Source of the DNA: Rosistilla carotiformis
Lineage (GTDB): Bacteria > Planctomycetota > Planctomycetia > Pirellulales > Pirellulaceae
Assembly: GCF_007753095.1 (NCBI RefSeq)
Contig: NZ_CP036348.1
Span: 3,100,001-3,164,000, forward strand
Direction: 5' to 3'
Length of the DNA: 64,000 bases
Within the stretch, counting starts at the first letter, position 1, and each line of letters begins with the position of its first letter. A program made the translations under genes and the position numbers. The notes beneath the pieces are model-generated. The model ran no database searches. It worked only from the letters and a program-made list of their open reading frames with translations, and had not been told where the DNA came from. Positions 38,056 through 47,337 of this stretch are shown piece by piece.

Positions 38056-39393
38056 ATGTCACAAGCTGAAATGACCAGAGAAGCTTACAAAGTCAAAGAT
38101 ATTTCGCTGGCCGAATTTGGTCGCAAAGAGATCATGCTGGCCGAAAACGAAATGCCAGGCTTGATGGCATTGCGTGAAAAGTACGGCAAATCGAAGCCTC
38201 TGGCTGGCGCTCGCATCGCTGGCTGCTTGCACATGACGATCCAAACCGCTGTTTTGATCGAGACCCTGGTCGAACTGGGCGCCGACGTGACTTGGAGCTC
38301 GTGCAACATCTTCAGCACCCAAGACCATGCCGCTGCCGCGATCGCTGCCGCTGGTATTCCCGTCTACGCTTGGAAGGGAATGACCGAAGAGGAATTCAAT
38401 TGGTGCATCGAACAAACACTGACTTTCCCAAGCGGTGAAAAACTGAACATGATCCTGGACGATGGCGGCGACTTGACCGCGATGGTTCACGAACGCTTCC
38501 CCGAACTGCTGGACGATATCCGCGGTATCAGCGAAGAGACGACCGCCGGTATCCACCGCCTGCAAGTCCTTGAGAAGAAGGGCCTGTTGAAAGTTCCTGC
38601 GATCAACGTCAACGACTCGGCGACCAAGAGCAAGTTCGACAACCTGTATGGCTGCCGCGAATCGCTGGCTGACGGCGTGAAGCGAGCCACCGACATCATG
38701 TTGGCGGGCAAAGTTGCTGTCGTCGCCGGTTACGGTGACGTCGGAAAGGGCTGTGCCCACAGCCTGCAACGCTACGGTTGCCGCGTGATCGTCACCGAAA
38801 TCGATCCGATCAACGCGCTGCAAGCTGCGATGGAAGGCTTCGAAGTCACCACGATGGACAACGCCGCCAAAGAAGGCAACCTGTTCGTCACCACCACCGG
38901 TAACAAGGACATCATCCTGGGCGAGCATATGGCTGCGATGCCCAACGATGCAATCGTCTGCAACATCGGTCACTTCGACACCGAAATCGACATCGCGTGG
39001 TTGGAGCGTGAAGTCGCTGCGGGCAAGGTCACCAAGCTGAACATCAAACCAGCGGACATCGGTGCCGTCGATCGCTACACCTTCGCCGACGGCCACTCGG
39101 TCATCGTTCTGGCTCAAGGCCGCCTGGTTAACTTGGGCTGTGCGACCGGACACCCAAGCTTTGTGATGAGCACCTCGTTCACCAACCAATGCTTGGCTCA
39201 GATGGAACTGTGGTCGAACACCGATCAATACGAAGTCAAAACCGTTTTGCTGCCGAAGCGTTTGGACGAAGAAGTCGCTCGCTTGCACTTGGACAAGCTG
39301 GGCGTGAAGTTGACCAAGCTGACCGAAGACCAGGCGGAATACATGGGCGTGCCGGTTGAAGGCCCTTACAAGCCCGACCATTACCGCTACTAA
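38056..39393 (+). CDS. ahcY: S-adenosylhomocysteinase
   Basis: A 445-residue cytoplasmic enzyme that splits S-adenosylhomocysteine into adenosine and homocysteine, keeping methylation reactions running. The NAD-binding loop [10 protein letters not shown] is present, with the catalytic region [16 protein letters not shown] and the C-terminal KPDHYRY that reaches across subunits. The length is normal for bacterial enzymes. The ATG at 38056 has AGGAG nine bases upstream. It is followed by a strong terminator, so it is likely the last gene of its transcript. Codon use appears biased toward favoured codons, as expected of a highly expressed gene. Confidence 0.96.
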   Translation: MSQAEMTREAYKVKDISLAEFGRKEIMLAENEMPGLMALREKYGKSKPLAGARIAGCLHMTIQTAVLIETLVELGADVTWSSCNIFSTQDHAAAAIAAAGIPVYAWKGMTEEEFNWCIEQTLTFPSGEKLNMILDDGGDLTAMVHERFPELLDDIRGISEETTAGIHRLQVLEKKGLLKVPAINVNDSATKSKFDNLYGCRESLADGVKRATDIMLAGKVAVVAGYGDVGKGCAHSLQRYGCRVIVTEIDPINALQAAMEGFEVTTMDNAAKEGNLFVTTTGNKDIILGEHMAAMPNDAIVCNIGHFDTEIDIAWLEREVAAGKVTKLNIKPADIGAVDRYTFADGHSVIVLAQGRLVNLGCATGHPSFVMSTSFTNQCLAQMELWSNTDQYEVKTVLLPKRLDEEVARLHLDKLGVKLTKLTEDQAEYMGVPVEGPYKPDHYRY

Positions 39394-39473
39394 TCGACAT
39401 CGATCGGGGACCTGTGAACGCCTTCATTTGGGGGCGTTTCCGACACCCGATCCAGCGTTGAACAAATGACGAC

Positions 39474-39510
39474 ACGGCCGCGCGTTGCGAAACGCGCGGC
39501 CGTTGTTTTT
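39474..39510 (+). terminator. Intrinsic terminator after ahcY
   Basis: A perfect 13-bp stem, ACGGCCGCGCGTT (39474-39486) against AACGCGCGGCCGT (39491-39503), with a GCGA tetraloop and a following TGTTTTT. This is the most convincing Rho-independent terminator in the window. Confidence 0.92.
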
Positions 39511-39629
39511 ATCGCCTCCGCGATCCCGCCGCCCGAACGATTTGGCTCCCGCTGCCGTAGAGGTTTCCAAAGTCAATCTGGGCCGACGTGAAATCTTAGC
39601 CAGCTGCGATTGACTTCTCAGCCGGCACG

Positions 39630-40055
39630 TTGATACTAAAAAGAAGCTTCATTCACTCCGAGACCTGTCCGTTGCATTCCCCACGCGCTCGATTATCGAC
39701 GCTGCTGCTCTACTTCCTGCTATTTGCAGGTGGGCCGGGAATGCATTATGCCCCGATCTTTGGGCTGCACGGTCACGGCGATTGCTCGCACGCCAACTGT
39801 CCAACGGAAAAGTCCGTCTGTCACGATGGATGTTGTCACGAGGCGGCACCGACTGATTCGGTTGCCGGTTTTGCGACGGACTGTGATGGAGCTTGTGCCC
39901 TTTGCGATTTCTATTCGCACGCCAATCCAACGATCGCCTCACCGCAGCGGCTTGCTGCGGACGACGCGATCGCACTGGACGGCCCTACGACATCCGTAGG
40001 GTATCCCAACGAAAACGTTGCTTCTTATTCACCGCGCGGACCGCCGCGCGTCTAG
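39630..40055 (+). CDS. Small exported Cys/His-rich protein
   Basis: Up to 141 residues. There is a signal-like segment (LSTLLLYFLLFAGGPG), then a His/Cys cluster (HYAPIFGLHGHGDCSHANC, CHDGCCHE, CDGACALCDF) and a C-terminal SPRGPPRV tail. The clustered cysteines and histidines suggest metal binding or disulfides. I recall similar small planctomycete proteins ending in RGPP but cannot name a family. No ATG precedes the signal segment; the likely starts are TTG at 39630 or 39672. It lies 178 bp upstream of a DUF1559 gene on the same strand and might be co-transcribed. Confidence 0.55.
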   Translation: MILKRSFIHSETCPLHSPRARLSTLLLYFLLFAGGPGMHYAPIFGLHGHGDCSHANCPTEKSVCHDGCCHEAAPTDSVAGFATDCDGACALCDFYSHANPTIASPQRLAADDAIALDGPTTSVGYPNENVASYSPRGPPRV

Positions 40056-40233
40056 GTATCGCTAGCGATGCTAACGCATCCGCTGGAAGTCTGTCTGCGC
40101 GATAGCCTCCGTTTAGATCCCCAAAAGATCTGCTGCGCGCCGCTGCTCGATCGCCCTAGGAAACCGAATTCGGTTCCTGCGATCCGAGTTCATCCGAATA
40201 CCTATTATCTCATTCATTGATAAGAAGCCATTG

Positions 40234-41181
40234 ATGTTGTCCTCAAAACACGCACGCCCTCGCGGCGGCTTTACGCTGGTTGAACTGTTGGTCGTGATCG
40301 CGATCATCGGAATCCTGGTCGCCTTGTTGCTCCCCGCCGTGCAAGCCGCTCGCGCCGCCGCACGACGAACCCAGTGCAAAAACAACTGCAAACAAATCGG
40401 CCTAGCCCTTCACAACTACCACGATTCGTTCCGCCAGTTCCCCGCCGGCTGGATCAGCTACCAAGGGGAGTTTGAACCGGGCTGGGGCTGGGCCGCCGCA
40501 ATCCTGCCGTTCGCCGAGCAGAACAATGTCTATGAGCAGATCGACTTCCGATTGCCGATCGAAGACAGCGTCCACGATGCCGTTCGCGAAACGGTCCTTT
40601 CGATGTACATCTGCCCTAGTGACATCGCCCCCGATCAGTTCTTGATCGCCGAGGGCTCTGGCGGCCATGTCCACTCGCACAGTGCCAGCGTCGTCGCCCC
40701 AGCCTCGTATGCGATGAGCAGTGTGATTGTTGAAAGCGTCGATCACGACGGCCCTCATCTGTTCACCGTATCGAAGTCGAACTACGTCGGCGTCTTCGGG
40801 TCGTTTGAGATTCATGACAATCCTTATCGCGGCGACGGTGCGTTTTTCGCCGACAGCCGCTTGCGTTTCCGCGACTTTGTCGATGGCACCAGCAGCACGA
40901 TGATGGTTGGCGAACGCTTCGGTCGCCTGGGAAGTGCGATCTGGCACGGCGTCATCCCCGAAGCTGCCGAGCCCGAAGCACGCGTCGTCGGCGTCACCGA
41001 CCACTCGCCCAATTCGGAGCACATGCACTTCGAAGACTTCAGCAGCGAACATGTCACCGGAGCTCACTTCACTCTGGCCGATGGCTCGGTCCGAATGATC
41101 AGCGACACGATCGACCTGGACGTCTACCGCGCGCTGTCGACTCGCCAAGGTGGCGAACCGATCCAGAACGCCAGCTTCTAA
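40234..41181 (+). CDS. DUF1559 pseudopilin-like protein
   Basis: A 315-residue protein with the prepilin-type start [20 protein letters not shown], a central DUF1559 domain (NNCKQIGLALHNYHDSF) and the H-x9-DG motif in HVTGAHFTLADG. It should be a membrane-anchored envelope protein. It is unusually rich in histidine and acidic residues (HVHSHSAS, SVDHDGPH, SEHMHFEDF). The upstream protein is also His/Cys-rich, so a metal link is conceivable. The ATG at 40234 is chosen over the TTG just before it. Confidence 0.88.
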   Translation: MLSSKHARPRGGFTLVELLVVIAIIGILVALLLPAVQAARAAARRTQCKNNCKQIGLALHNYHDSFRQFPAGWISYQGEFEPGWGWAAAILPFAEQNNVYEQIDFRLPIEDSVHDAVRETVLSMYICPSDIAPDQFLIAEGSGGHVHSHSASVVAPASYAMSSVIVESVDHDGPHLFTVSKSNYVGVFGSFEIHDNPYRGDGAFFADSRLRFRDFVDGTSSTMMVGERFGRLGSAIWHGVIPEAAEPEARVVGVTDHSPNSEHMHFEDFSSEHVTGAHFTLADGSVRMISDTIDLDVYRALSTRQGGEPIQNASF

Positions 41182-41195
41182 CAAGCTGCTTCCAT

Positions 41196-41227
41196 CCCGG
41201 CGCCGCTTGAAAACCAACGGCGTCGGG
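41196..41227. terminator. Hairpin between convergent genes
   Basis: CCCGGCGCCG (41196-41205) pairs with CGGCGTCGGG (41218-41227) at nine of ten positions around a 12-base loop, just after the DUF1559 stop. It lies between that gene and the convergent acyltransferase gene. There is no T-run. Confidence 0.5.
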
Positions 41228-41270
41228 AAACGCTACAGCTGCGACACCGATCGCGCTGCCGGGCGAATCG

Positions 41271-42542
41271 TTAAGACTTTACTGGCCTCGCCGGCGTAAA
41301 CGCTTTGGCGAATGCCGAGACCAGCAACCAAGTGATCAAGAAATAGATCAACAGCCCCGTCGTCGCCCACCACAGCGGCGCGTCTTTGGGGACGACCTGC
41401 AAGACCATCTCGGCGACCGGGTGATGGATCACGTAAGCGACCAAAGCGTTCTGGCCAAAGAGCGTAAACAGCCCCACGCGCAGCGAGCCCAGATCACAGG
41501 CGAGTACAAACATCGCGTAGACCACACAGGTCATTCCGATTGAAAACCAGATGAAGCTTTGCGTGACAACTCGCTTGTCCATCATCCAGTAGTTCAGCTT
41601 TCGCTGCTCGGTTCCCGGCGGCTCCACAAACGGAGCTTCCGCCAACAGCGATGCCCACGATCGACCTTCCAAGTTCGCCCACGGCGGGACGACCGGCGAC
41701 GCGGCAAACCTTTCGTCTTTGTCGCTGACCACCGGAACCGCGTTCGTTTCGCGGACATCGTAAAGCGTCGTCAGGCAAGAAACGGCATAGCCCAGCCCCA
41801 TCATGACGGCTCCGCTGACAAGCAGCACGCCGACGGCGCGGCGGATCGATTGAGTTGCCATCAGGTCATAGACCAACGAGCCGGCCAGCATCACCACGCT
41901 CCAGCTGATCAAGCCAAAGCAACCGCCGTCCCACGCGCGGCGCCCCGTTGTTCCCATCCATTCATCAAACCCGTTTGGTTGGCCATAGACGAACCAATAA
42001 TTGAACCATCCCGACAACGCGATGTGCGCGATCGACAGTCCGATCGCGATCGCCAATCGCACCCGCGGCGAGCACTCGATCACCGGTAACAGCAGCAACT
42101 GGGTGACACCGATGATCGCCAACACCTCCCACAAATCTGCTTTGATAAGTTCGGCGATAAACTTATGCACCGCCGCCGAATCGACGTCTGCCCACGTTTT
42201 GAAACTGCTGCCCAATCCGTACAGCACCAACGACAGTAGCACCAATCCGAGCGAACGACGCAGCATGCCGATCCACGTCGCCCGGCGGCCCGCTTTCGCA
42301 ACCTTCTTGATCACCGACAGCCGATAGGAAAAACCGCAGGCAAACAGGAAACCGGGCATGATCGAATCGGCCCAGCTGAAGTGCGTGTTATTGTGCTTGA
42401 GCACTTGGTGCGTGATCGACAGCCCGCCTAAAAAATTGACGACAAACATTCCCGCAACGGCATAGCCACGGAACTGGTCCATCGAAACAACGCGAGTCGA
42501 CCGTGCCCTGGTCGCCACCGGATCTACCGCGGCTGAAGACAT
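41271..42542 (-). CDS. HGSNAT-like membrane acyltransferase, copy 2
   Basis: A 423-residue polytopic membrane protein (about ten hydrophobic segments) starting with the family signature RVVSMDQFRGYAVAGMFVVNFL, followed by HxxFSWADSIMPGFLFACGFSYRL. This matches the DUF5009/heparan-alpha-glucosaminide N-acetyltransferase-like group, which moves acyl groups across the membrane to sugars. The ATG at 42542 has AGGTG eight bases upstream, better than a GTG at 42551. It follows a paralogue by 57 bp with matching gene order of motifs, a clear tandem duplication. The substrate is unknown. Confidence 0.82.
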   Translation of the reverse strand: MSSAAVDPVATRARSTRVVSMDQFRGYAVAGMFVVNFLGGLSITHQVLKHNNTHFSWADSIMPGFLFACGFSYRLSVIKKVAKAGRRATWIGMLRRSLGLVLLSLVLYGLGSSFKTWADVDSAAVHKFIAELIKADLWEVLAIIGVTQLLLLPVIECSPRVRLAIAIGLSIAHIALSGWFNYWFVYGQPNGFDEWMGTTGRRAWDGGCFGLISWSVVMLAGSLVYDLMATQSIRRAVGVLLVSGAVMMGLGYAVSCLTTLYDVRETNAVPVVSDKDERFAASPVVPPWANLEGRSWASLLAEAPFVEPPGTEQRKLNYWMMDKRVVTQSFIWFSIGMTCVVYAMFVLACDLGSLRVGLFTLFGQNALVAYVIHHPVAEMVLQVVPKDAPLWWATTGLLIYFLITWLLVSAFAKAFTPARPVKS

Positions 42543-42599
42543 CGAATGCACCTGACGAGAGAAGAGAAAAGAAGCAAGGCAAACGCGAATCCGAGAAAG

Positions 42600-43838
42600 C
42601 TACAGCCGCAGAAAGATCTTCTGCTTCTCCAGACTGCGGACAAACGTCCACGTGATCAGAAAAAACAGCAGCAGTCCCGATGCTACATACCAGCCGGGCG
42701 AGTCTTTGGGAATAAATGGCTTGACCGCCATCCCGACCATTTCGTGCAACACGTACGCCGCCAACGCATTGGTTCCAAACGTTTGGAAGAACGACCAACG
42801 CAGCGTGAACCGATCGCACGCGATGTAGAACAGCAGATAAACCAGCACCGAAACTCCAGCGCAGAACGTCACGTACGACAGCGTCCCGCCGCGTTGGCTC
42901 ATCATCCAATAGTTCCATTTGCGATGCGACTGGTCGGGGGGCGCCACAAACGGCGGCTCGGCCAATCGATCGCTCCACGCCGTCGCATTCCACCAACGAT
43001 CAAACTGCGCCGCGGTTGGCAGCACCGGATCGTCCGCCAATTTGGAATCGCTCGCCGAGATCGGCAGTGTCGGCGTCACGTCGTACATTCGCGTTCCGCA
43101 CGACATTGCGTAACCAAGCAGCATCAAACCGCAGCCCCAACTGGCCAGACGCATCAGCGGCGGCCGAGCGGCTCCGGACATGACAGCGTCGCAAACCAAT
43201 GTCCCCATCACGGTCGGAACCGACCAAGTCAAGAAGCCCAGCGGCCCGCCATCGATCCCATTGGGACTGGTGTTCACCCACGTGTAGTTGAACCAATACG
43301 AAAGCAGCACATGCGCGATCGCACTGCCCACCATCCACAAGCACCGAACCCGCACGGTGGCGGCGATCACCGGCAGGATCCACAGCGAAGTCACTGCGAT
43401 ATGCATCAGCGTTTGAAACCAGTTCCGCTTCAGCAGTTCCGGCAGGATCCCCGCCGGCCCCAACGCAACCAACTCTTCCCAGGTGCTTGCCGGAGGCGAG
43501 ACGTTGTAGATCACGATCGAGACGAGCATCAGCCCCAACAATCGCCGCACCATCCGCCAGTTGGCCGCCGCGGCGCCATCGCGTTGCACCCGTCGACCAA
43601 ACGTCAATCGAAAGGCAAACCCAACCGCAAACAAAAACTGCGGCATGATCGTGTCGGCATAACTGCAGTAATCGTGGTGGTGCTTCAACACCGCTGGCGA
43701 GACGGAAAAGCTGGCCAGGAAATTGACTAACAACATGCCGACAACGGTGTAGCCGCGGAACTGATCCAACGACACGATCCGCTTGCGAGCTTCCGATCCT
43801 TCGACGGCAGCGGGAATGGTTTGAATGGCTGCCGTCAT
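42600..43838 (-). CDS. HGSNAT-like membrane acyltransferase, copy 1
   Basis: A 412-residue paralogue of the next gene. It shares RIVSLDQFRGYTVVGMLLVNFL, SYADTIMPQFLFAVGFAFRL, the mid-protein WNYWMM stretch and the late FGTNALAAYVLHEMVG segment. It has about ten hydrophobic helices and should sit in the cytoplasmic membrane. The two copies differ in the loop before WNYWMM (SDSKLADDPVLP here), so their substrates may differ. No strong ribosome-binding site is visible before the ATG at 43838. Confidence 0.82.
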   Translation of the reverse strand: MTAAIQTIPAAVEGSEARKRIVSLDQFRGYTVVGMLLVNFLASFSVSPAVLKHHHDYCSYADTIMPQFLFAVGFAFRLTFGRRVQRDGAAAANWRMVRRLLGLMLVSIVIYNVSPPASTWEELVALGPAGILPELLKRNWFQTLMHIAVTSLWILPVIAATVRVRCLWMVGSAIAHVLLSYWFNYTWVNTSPNGIDGGPLGFLTWSVPTVMGTLVCDAVMSGAARPPLMRLASWGCGLMLLGYAMSCGTRMYDVTPTLPISASDSKLADDPVLPTAAQFDRWWNATAWSDRLAEPPFVAPPDQSHRKWNYWMMSQRGGTLSYVTFCAGVSVLVYLLFYIACDRFTLRWSFFQTFGTNALAAYVLHEMVGMAVKPFIPKDSPGWYVASGLLLFFLITWTFVRSLEKQKIFLRL

Positions 43839-43987
43839 GAGTGCGTTCGTCGCCCGGTAAAGGAAGGTCGCTTGCCGGGGGCAAGAGGTTCATCGTTCGG
43901 CTGGTTGCAGCAGAATGGGTGCGAGTTGGCGCAGGCGATCCCGCGAGCGGCGTCGCGCGACCACATGTACAACATCAGCGGAAGCTA

Positions 43988-44329
43988 TTATTGCGTCGAG
44001 GCGGCTGCGGTTTCAATCTCTTGGATCGCCGCTTGTGCATCGGAGCGAACTTTGTCGTCCGATGTCTGCTGAATCGCTTTTTCCAGCTCTGGAATCGCTC
44101 CCTTCGCAAATGCTCCCATCCGCCCTAGCTCGCGTGCTGCTTGAGCGTTCTTCTTTTCACTGTTTTTGCGATGGAGCATCTCGATTAAGTACTCCATCTT
44201 CTCCTCATCACTCTTGGCCATCTGCCCTGGAGCCTGAGGTTCCGTCGCCGTCGGCTCGGGATCCCCGCCACAACCGACGAGACTTAGGCCGCCAGAGAAA
44301 AGGACACTCAACAAAACAATTCGCAACAT
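43988..44329 (-). CDS. Small lipoprotein with HEAT-like helical region
   Basis: A 113-residue protein with signal peptide LRIVLLSVLFSGGLSLVGCGGD; the lipobox is LVGC. The mature part (KMEYLIEMLHRKNSEKKNAQAARELGRMGAFAKGAIPELEKAI) looks like a HEAT or armadillo-type helical pair. The ATG at 44329 gives the proper signal peptide and has GAGGA upstream. It lies downstream of a DUF1559 gene on the same strand, the second DUF1559-lipoprotein neighbourhood in this window. Confidence 0.72.
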   Translation of the reverse strand: MLRIVLLSVLFSGGLSLVGCGGDPEPTATEPQAPGQMAKSDEEKMEYLIEMLHRKNSEKKNAQAARELGRMGAFAKGAIPELEKAIQQTSDDKVRSDAQAAIQEIETAAASTQ

Positions 44330-44611
44330 GGATCGACATCCTCGTGATAGATAACGCAACCGCAACGGCGGCGCTCCGGTGGCTTACGCGCAGCGGACTT
44401 CCTGAATTTTTTAAAGCCCGCAAAGATGACGAGCATTCAACTGGACGAAGAAGACAGCGACGAACGCGCTGGCTCAAATAACCATTAGCCAAACGGCTAC
44501 ATTCACGCGGCCCCAATGGATTGCACGAAGCCAAGTGCCGCCGCATTCGTCGATCGATGCGGCGGCCCTTGGTCCAAGTTTGTGCAACGCAGCTGCACGG
44601 CTCGCCTAGCT

Positions 44612-45766
44612 CTACAGTCCGGTGACGACTTCACCGCCGCCGATCGTCGAACTGCTGCGGTAGATCGTCATGTCGATCGTCTCGCTGACAAACCGCACCG
44701 CACCATCAGCCAACAGAAACATCCCGCCGCCCGGATGTTGGCTGCGGAAGTTCGACGTGCTGTTGAGGCCGCCGTTGGCGCTGCTGGTCGTGTCGCGTTG
44801 CTGTGTTGTGCGGCTCCCTCCAGAATCTAACGCCATATAGCTGTCGGTGACAGGCCATTTGTTCAAGCGTTCCATCGTGCAACCAAAGGCATTGGTTCCC
44901 AGCACGCTCGGCAGATCCTCATCTCCGGGCTGGCCAACCAACCAGCCAAAGTTGGCTTCGAATCGCTGTCCACCGAAATCAGGATTGGTGCAATTGACAC
45001 CACGACACAGTGGCCAGGCGGATCCGCCCGCCGCTTCGCCCATGGCAAACGTGTTGCTTGTTCCGTCGGTGACTTCCGCAATCCTAACTTTCATACCACG
45101 ATTAAACATCCCTTTTTCGGATGCCGGAATCGGACCGTTCAAATAGCCCTTTTTCGATCCACGCTGCGGCCGGCCGTCGGCGGGCAAAATGAACCCAGGA
45201 GCTTGCTGGTCGGCGCGGTCCCAATCGACAGCCCATGAATCGTTGACGCCTTTGCAGAAGGCGTAATGCATTGCGCCAAAAGATGGCACGCCGATGCCGG
45301 GCGAATGGATTTCATCTCCCGCAGGTCCCCATTGAGCAACCGGGTTCGTCGGACCGTTGGTCGCCGAAGGGCAGATCGCTGTCTCCAATACAACCGTTTC
45401 GATGTCCGAACTCGCGGCCGCGTCGTACCAGTCTTCGTTGACGCCAGGCGCGTCTTGCAACGCCGTCTGTTCCATGAACGGCAGCAACGCGATCGTCGCA
45501 TGGGTTTGCACATACATGTAGCCATCGCCGGCCGCCCGCGGCACGTCGCCCATCGGGAACGCCTTGTAAACATCGTGGAACGTGTGCATCGCGATCCCAA
45601 ACTGCTTCATGTTGTTGGTGCACTGCATCCGGCGAGCGGCTTCTCGAGCCGATTGAACCGCTGGCAATAGCAAACCAACAAGAATGCCGATGATCGCAAT
45701 CACGACCAGCAACTCGACAAGCGTGAAGCCTGCCTTTCGGAAACGCGGACCTTGGACACTAGACAT
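44612..45766 (-). CDS. DUF1559 pseudopilin-like protein
   Basis: A 384-residue protein starting [20 protein letters not shown] with a prepilin cleavage site and hydrophobic helix. A DUF1559 domain follows ([20 protein letters not shown]) and the H-x9-DG motif lies in [12 protein letters not shown]. The family role in the planctomycete envelope is unknown. The ATG at 45766 has GGAG eight bases upstream; an extension to 45859 lacks family similarity. It is the longest of the three DUF1559 proteins here. Confidence 0.9.
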   Translation of the reverse strand: MSSVQGPRFRKAGFTLVELLVVIAIIGILVGLLLPAVQSAREAARRMQCTNNMKQFGIAMHTFHDVYKAFPMGDVPRAAGDGYMYVQTHATIALLPFMEQTALQDAPGVNEDWYDAAASSDIETVVLETAICPSATNGPTNPVAQWGPAGDEIHSPGIGVPSFGAMHYAFCKGVNDSWAVDWDRADQQAPGFILPADGRPQRGSKKGYLNGPIPASEKGMFNRGMKVRIAEVTDGTSNTFAMGEAAGGSAWPLCRGVNCTNPDFGGQRFEANFGWLVGQPGDEDLPSVLGTNAFGCTMERLNKWPVTDSYMALDSGGSRTTQQRDTTSSANGGLNSTSNFRSQHPGGGMFLLADGAVRFVSETIDMTIYRSSSTIGGGEVVTGL

Positions 45767-46323
45767 GTCATGACTCCGAATCGATAGATTAAAGAATAGT
45801 TGCGAAGCGAGCGCTTGCAGTGAGTGGGGACGCGACGCTGAATGCATCGTGTCCGACATCTCAACGCTGATTAGATTCGATAACCCGGATCAGTCAAGAG
45901 AATTCTCTGCACTGAAATTTGAAATCCGCGCGAAGCGCTGCCCCAAAGTAATGGTTTCACGTCCATTCAAGAGCCTTGCATTCGCGGAAGAAGCTCGCGA
46001 AACCTAACATGGCATTTTACGGGAACACGCAGCGCCCAGCCCAAAGGAGGGGTCGCGAGTTCGCCATTATCCTCCGTGAATAGCGGGTGAACCTCCGCAA
46101 CCGAGATCCTTTGGTTCCACCCAACAATTGCGCGACGCACCGCGGCGCCCGCGTTCTGTAGCTCTTCAGACGCAGCCCACCAAAGAACCATCAGCGAGCG
46201 ACACAAACGCTGAATTTTTTTTCTCACGGAGCCAATCTTCATCGGATCTACCGAATCCGCAGCCGCCTTCACCAGCGTTCCAGCATCGGAGCGTCGCAAC
46301 TGAGACATGAGGCAGCTTGTGCC
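45767..46323. other. Intergenic region, no supported gene
   Basis: About 560 bp. A minus-strand open frame of 113 codons (45967-46308) starts inside a hairpin at the end of scpB and has no ribosome-binding site, so it is not called. The stretch around 46015-46090 resembles non-coding sequence that I associate with dispersed planctomycete repeats, but this is untested. The promoter of the DUF1559 gene is expected near 45780-45900. Confidence 0.35.
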
Positions 46324-46326
46324 TCA
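46308..46326 (-). terminator. Hairpin at the end of scpB
   Basis: A perfect seven-base-pair stem, TGAGGCA (46308-46314) against TGCCTCA (46320-46326), with a five-base loop, overlaps the scpB stop codon. It may act as a weak terminator; no T-run follows. Confidence 0.4.
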
Positions 46327-47241
46327 CATTGGCAGCACGTCTTCGTCGACCTGTGGAAGGTCTTCGAGACTGCCCAAACCAAATAGGTTCAGGAACCGTT
46401 GCGTTGGGTAGTACCGGGGGACCGCACGGCCTTCCCCTTCCGCTTTCTCACGCGTGACATCCAACAATCGCCGACGGACCAATTGATTCAACAGCGGGCC
46501 ACAATCGCGGCCGCGCTGGTTGGAGAGATCGGGGGCCGAGATGCCGGGCTGGTAGGCGACCAAGGCTAGAATTTCCAGCGCGACCTGTGACAGTCGCGCC
46601 TCGCGGACCTTGCCGTAAAAAACGCGGCGGACCGCGTCGACCTCGGGAGATAACAACATCCGGTAGCCCCCCTGCTCCTTGTCGATCCGCATCGCATGAC
46701 CATCCTCGCGGTAGATGGCGTTGAGCGATTCGATGATCGATTCAACCTCCTTCGGACTCACATCGCGCATCACGCGTGCAAGTTCCTTTGCCGTCAACGG
46801 CTTGTTTTCGGGGTGCCCGATGAACAATGCCGCCTCGACGATTCCTTCGGGAGTCGGCGGCTCGATCGGTTGTTCCTCGATCGGCGCTATATCGGCCGCC
46901 GCGTCCTCGTCAGTCGCTTCGCCTCCCCCCTCTTCAACGGGCGGCGGTTCGGGCATCAGCCCCGCTTCGACCATCGCCTCGGCATACGCAGCCCCGAGAT
47001 CGTCCAACGAAAAATCGTCTTCTGCTTCGTCTTCTGCTTCGTCTTCTGCTTCGTCTTCTGCTTCGTCTTCTGCTTCGTCTTCTGCTTCGTCTTCTGCTTC
47101 GTCTTCTGCTTCGTCTTCTGCTTCGTCTTCTGCTTCGTCTTCCGCTTCGTCTTCTCCCGACTCGTCTAGCGCATCGACAAGTTCATCGTCGACTTCGGCT
47201 TTACCTTCTCGTTCCTCGTCGTCAGTGTTCTTGTCATCCAT
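46324..47241 (-). CDS. scpB: Segregation and condensation protein B with acidic repeat tail
   Basis: A protein of about 305 residues. The C-terminal 190 residues are a normal ScpB: two winged-helix domains with IVEAALFIGHPENKPLTAKE, GYRMLLSPEVD, LSQVALEILALVAYQPG and a QRGRDCGPLLNQLVRRRLL stretch. ScpB joins ScpA and SMC in chromosome condensation. The N-terminus is an unusual acidic extension made of about eleven AEDE units, encoded by a 12-bp DNA tandem repeat. The ATG at 47241 is preferred to a GTG at 47250. No scpA gene is adjacent. An SDR gene lies upstream on the same strand. Confidence 0.88.
   Translation of the reverse strand: MDDKNTDDEEREGKAEVDDELVDALDESGEDEAEDEAEDEAEDEAEDEAEDEAEDEAEDEAEDEAEDEAEDEAEDDFSLDDLGAAYAEAMVEAGLMPEPPPVEEGGGEATDEDAAADIAPIEEQPIEPPTPEGIVEAALFIGHPENKPLTAKELARVMRDVSPKEVESIIESLNAIYREDGHAMRIDKEQGGYRMLLSPEVDAVRRVFYGKVREARLSQVALEILALVAYQPGISAPDLSNQRGRDCGPLLNQLVRRRLLDVTREKAEGEGRAVPRYYPTQRFLNLFGLGSLEDLPQVDEDVLPM
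47015..47158. repeat. 12-bp in-frame tandem repeat in scpB
   Basis: The unit TCGTCTTCTGCT recurs ten times without change (47015-47134), then once with a T-to-C change and once in degenerate form. Read minus, each unit encodes four residues of the AEDE repeat. The perfect units point to recent expansion by slippage or recombination. Confidence 0.93.
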
Positions 47242-47286
47242 GTTGATCACACTCTAAGCGGGGTTCGTTTGAAACGAAGATCATAG

Positions 47287-47307
47287 ACCGCGAGATTGCG
47301 TCGCGGT
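47287..47307 (-). terminator. Hairpin between SDR gene and scpB
   Basis: ACCGCGA (47287-47293) pairs exactly with TCGCGGT (47301-47307) around a seven-base loop, in the 96-bp gap between the SDR gene and scpB. It may limit read-through or be an attenuating structure; no T-run follows in the minus direction. Confidence 0.35.
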
Positions 47308-47337
47308 TTCTGCAGGTTGGCGGAGGGACCTAATTGC

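Noticed and set aside
38059-39381. Long antisense open frame of 440 codons opposite ahcY
   Set aside because: It mirrors a highly biased, well-recognised ahcY gene; long antisense frames are expected in such GC-rich coding sequence.
42546-43730. Plus-strand open frame opposite the acyltransferase pair
   Set aside because: Rich in Arg, Gln and His with no domain; it is the reverse reading of a membrane-protein gene.
45967-46308. 113-codon minus-strand open frame just after scpB
   Set aside because: Its ATG lies inside the hairpin at the scpB end, it has no ribosome-binding site, and the translation has no recognisable features; the DNA resembles non-coding intergenic sequence.
46696-47169. 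Plus-strand frames through the scpB repeat giving FCFV-type repeats
   Set aside because: They are antisense readings of the 12-bp repeat in scpB; the minus strand encodes a full ScpB.
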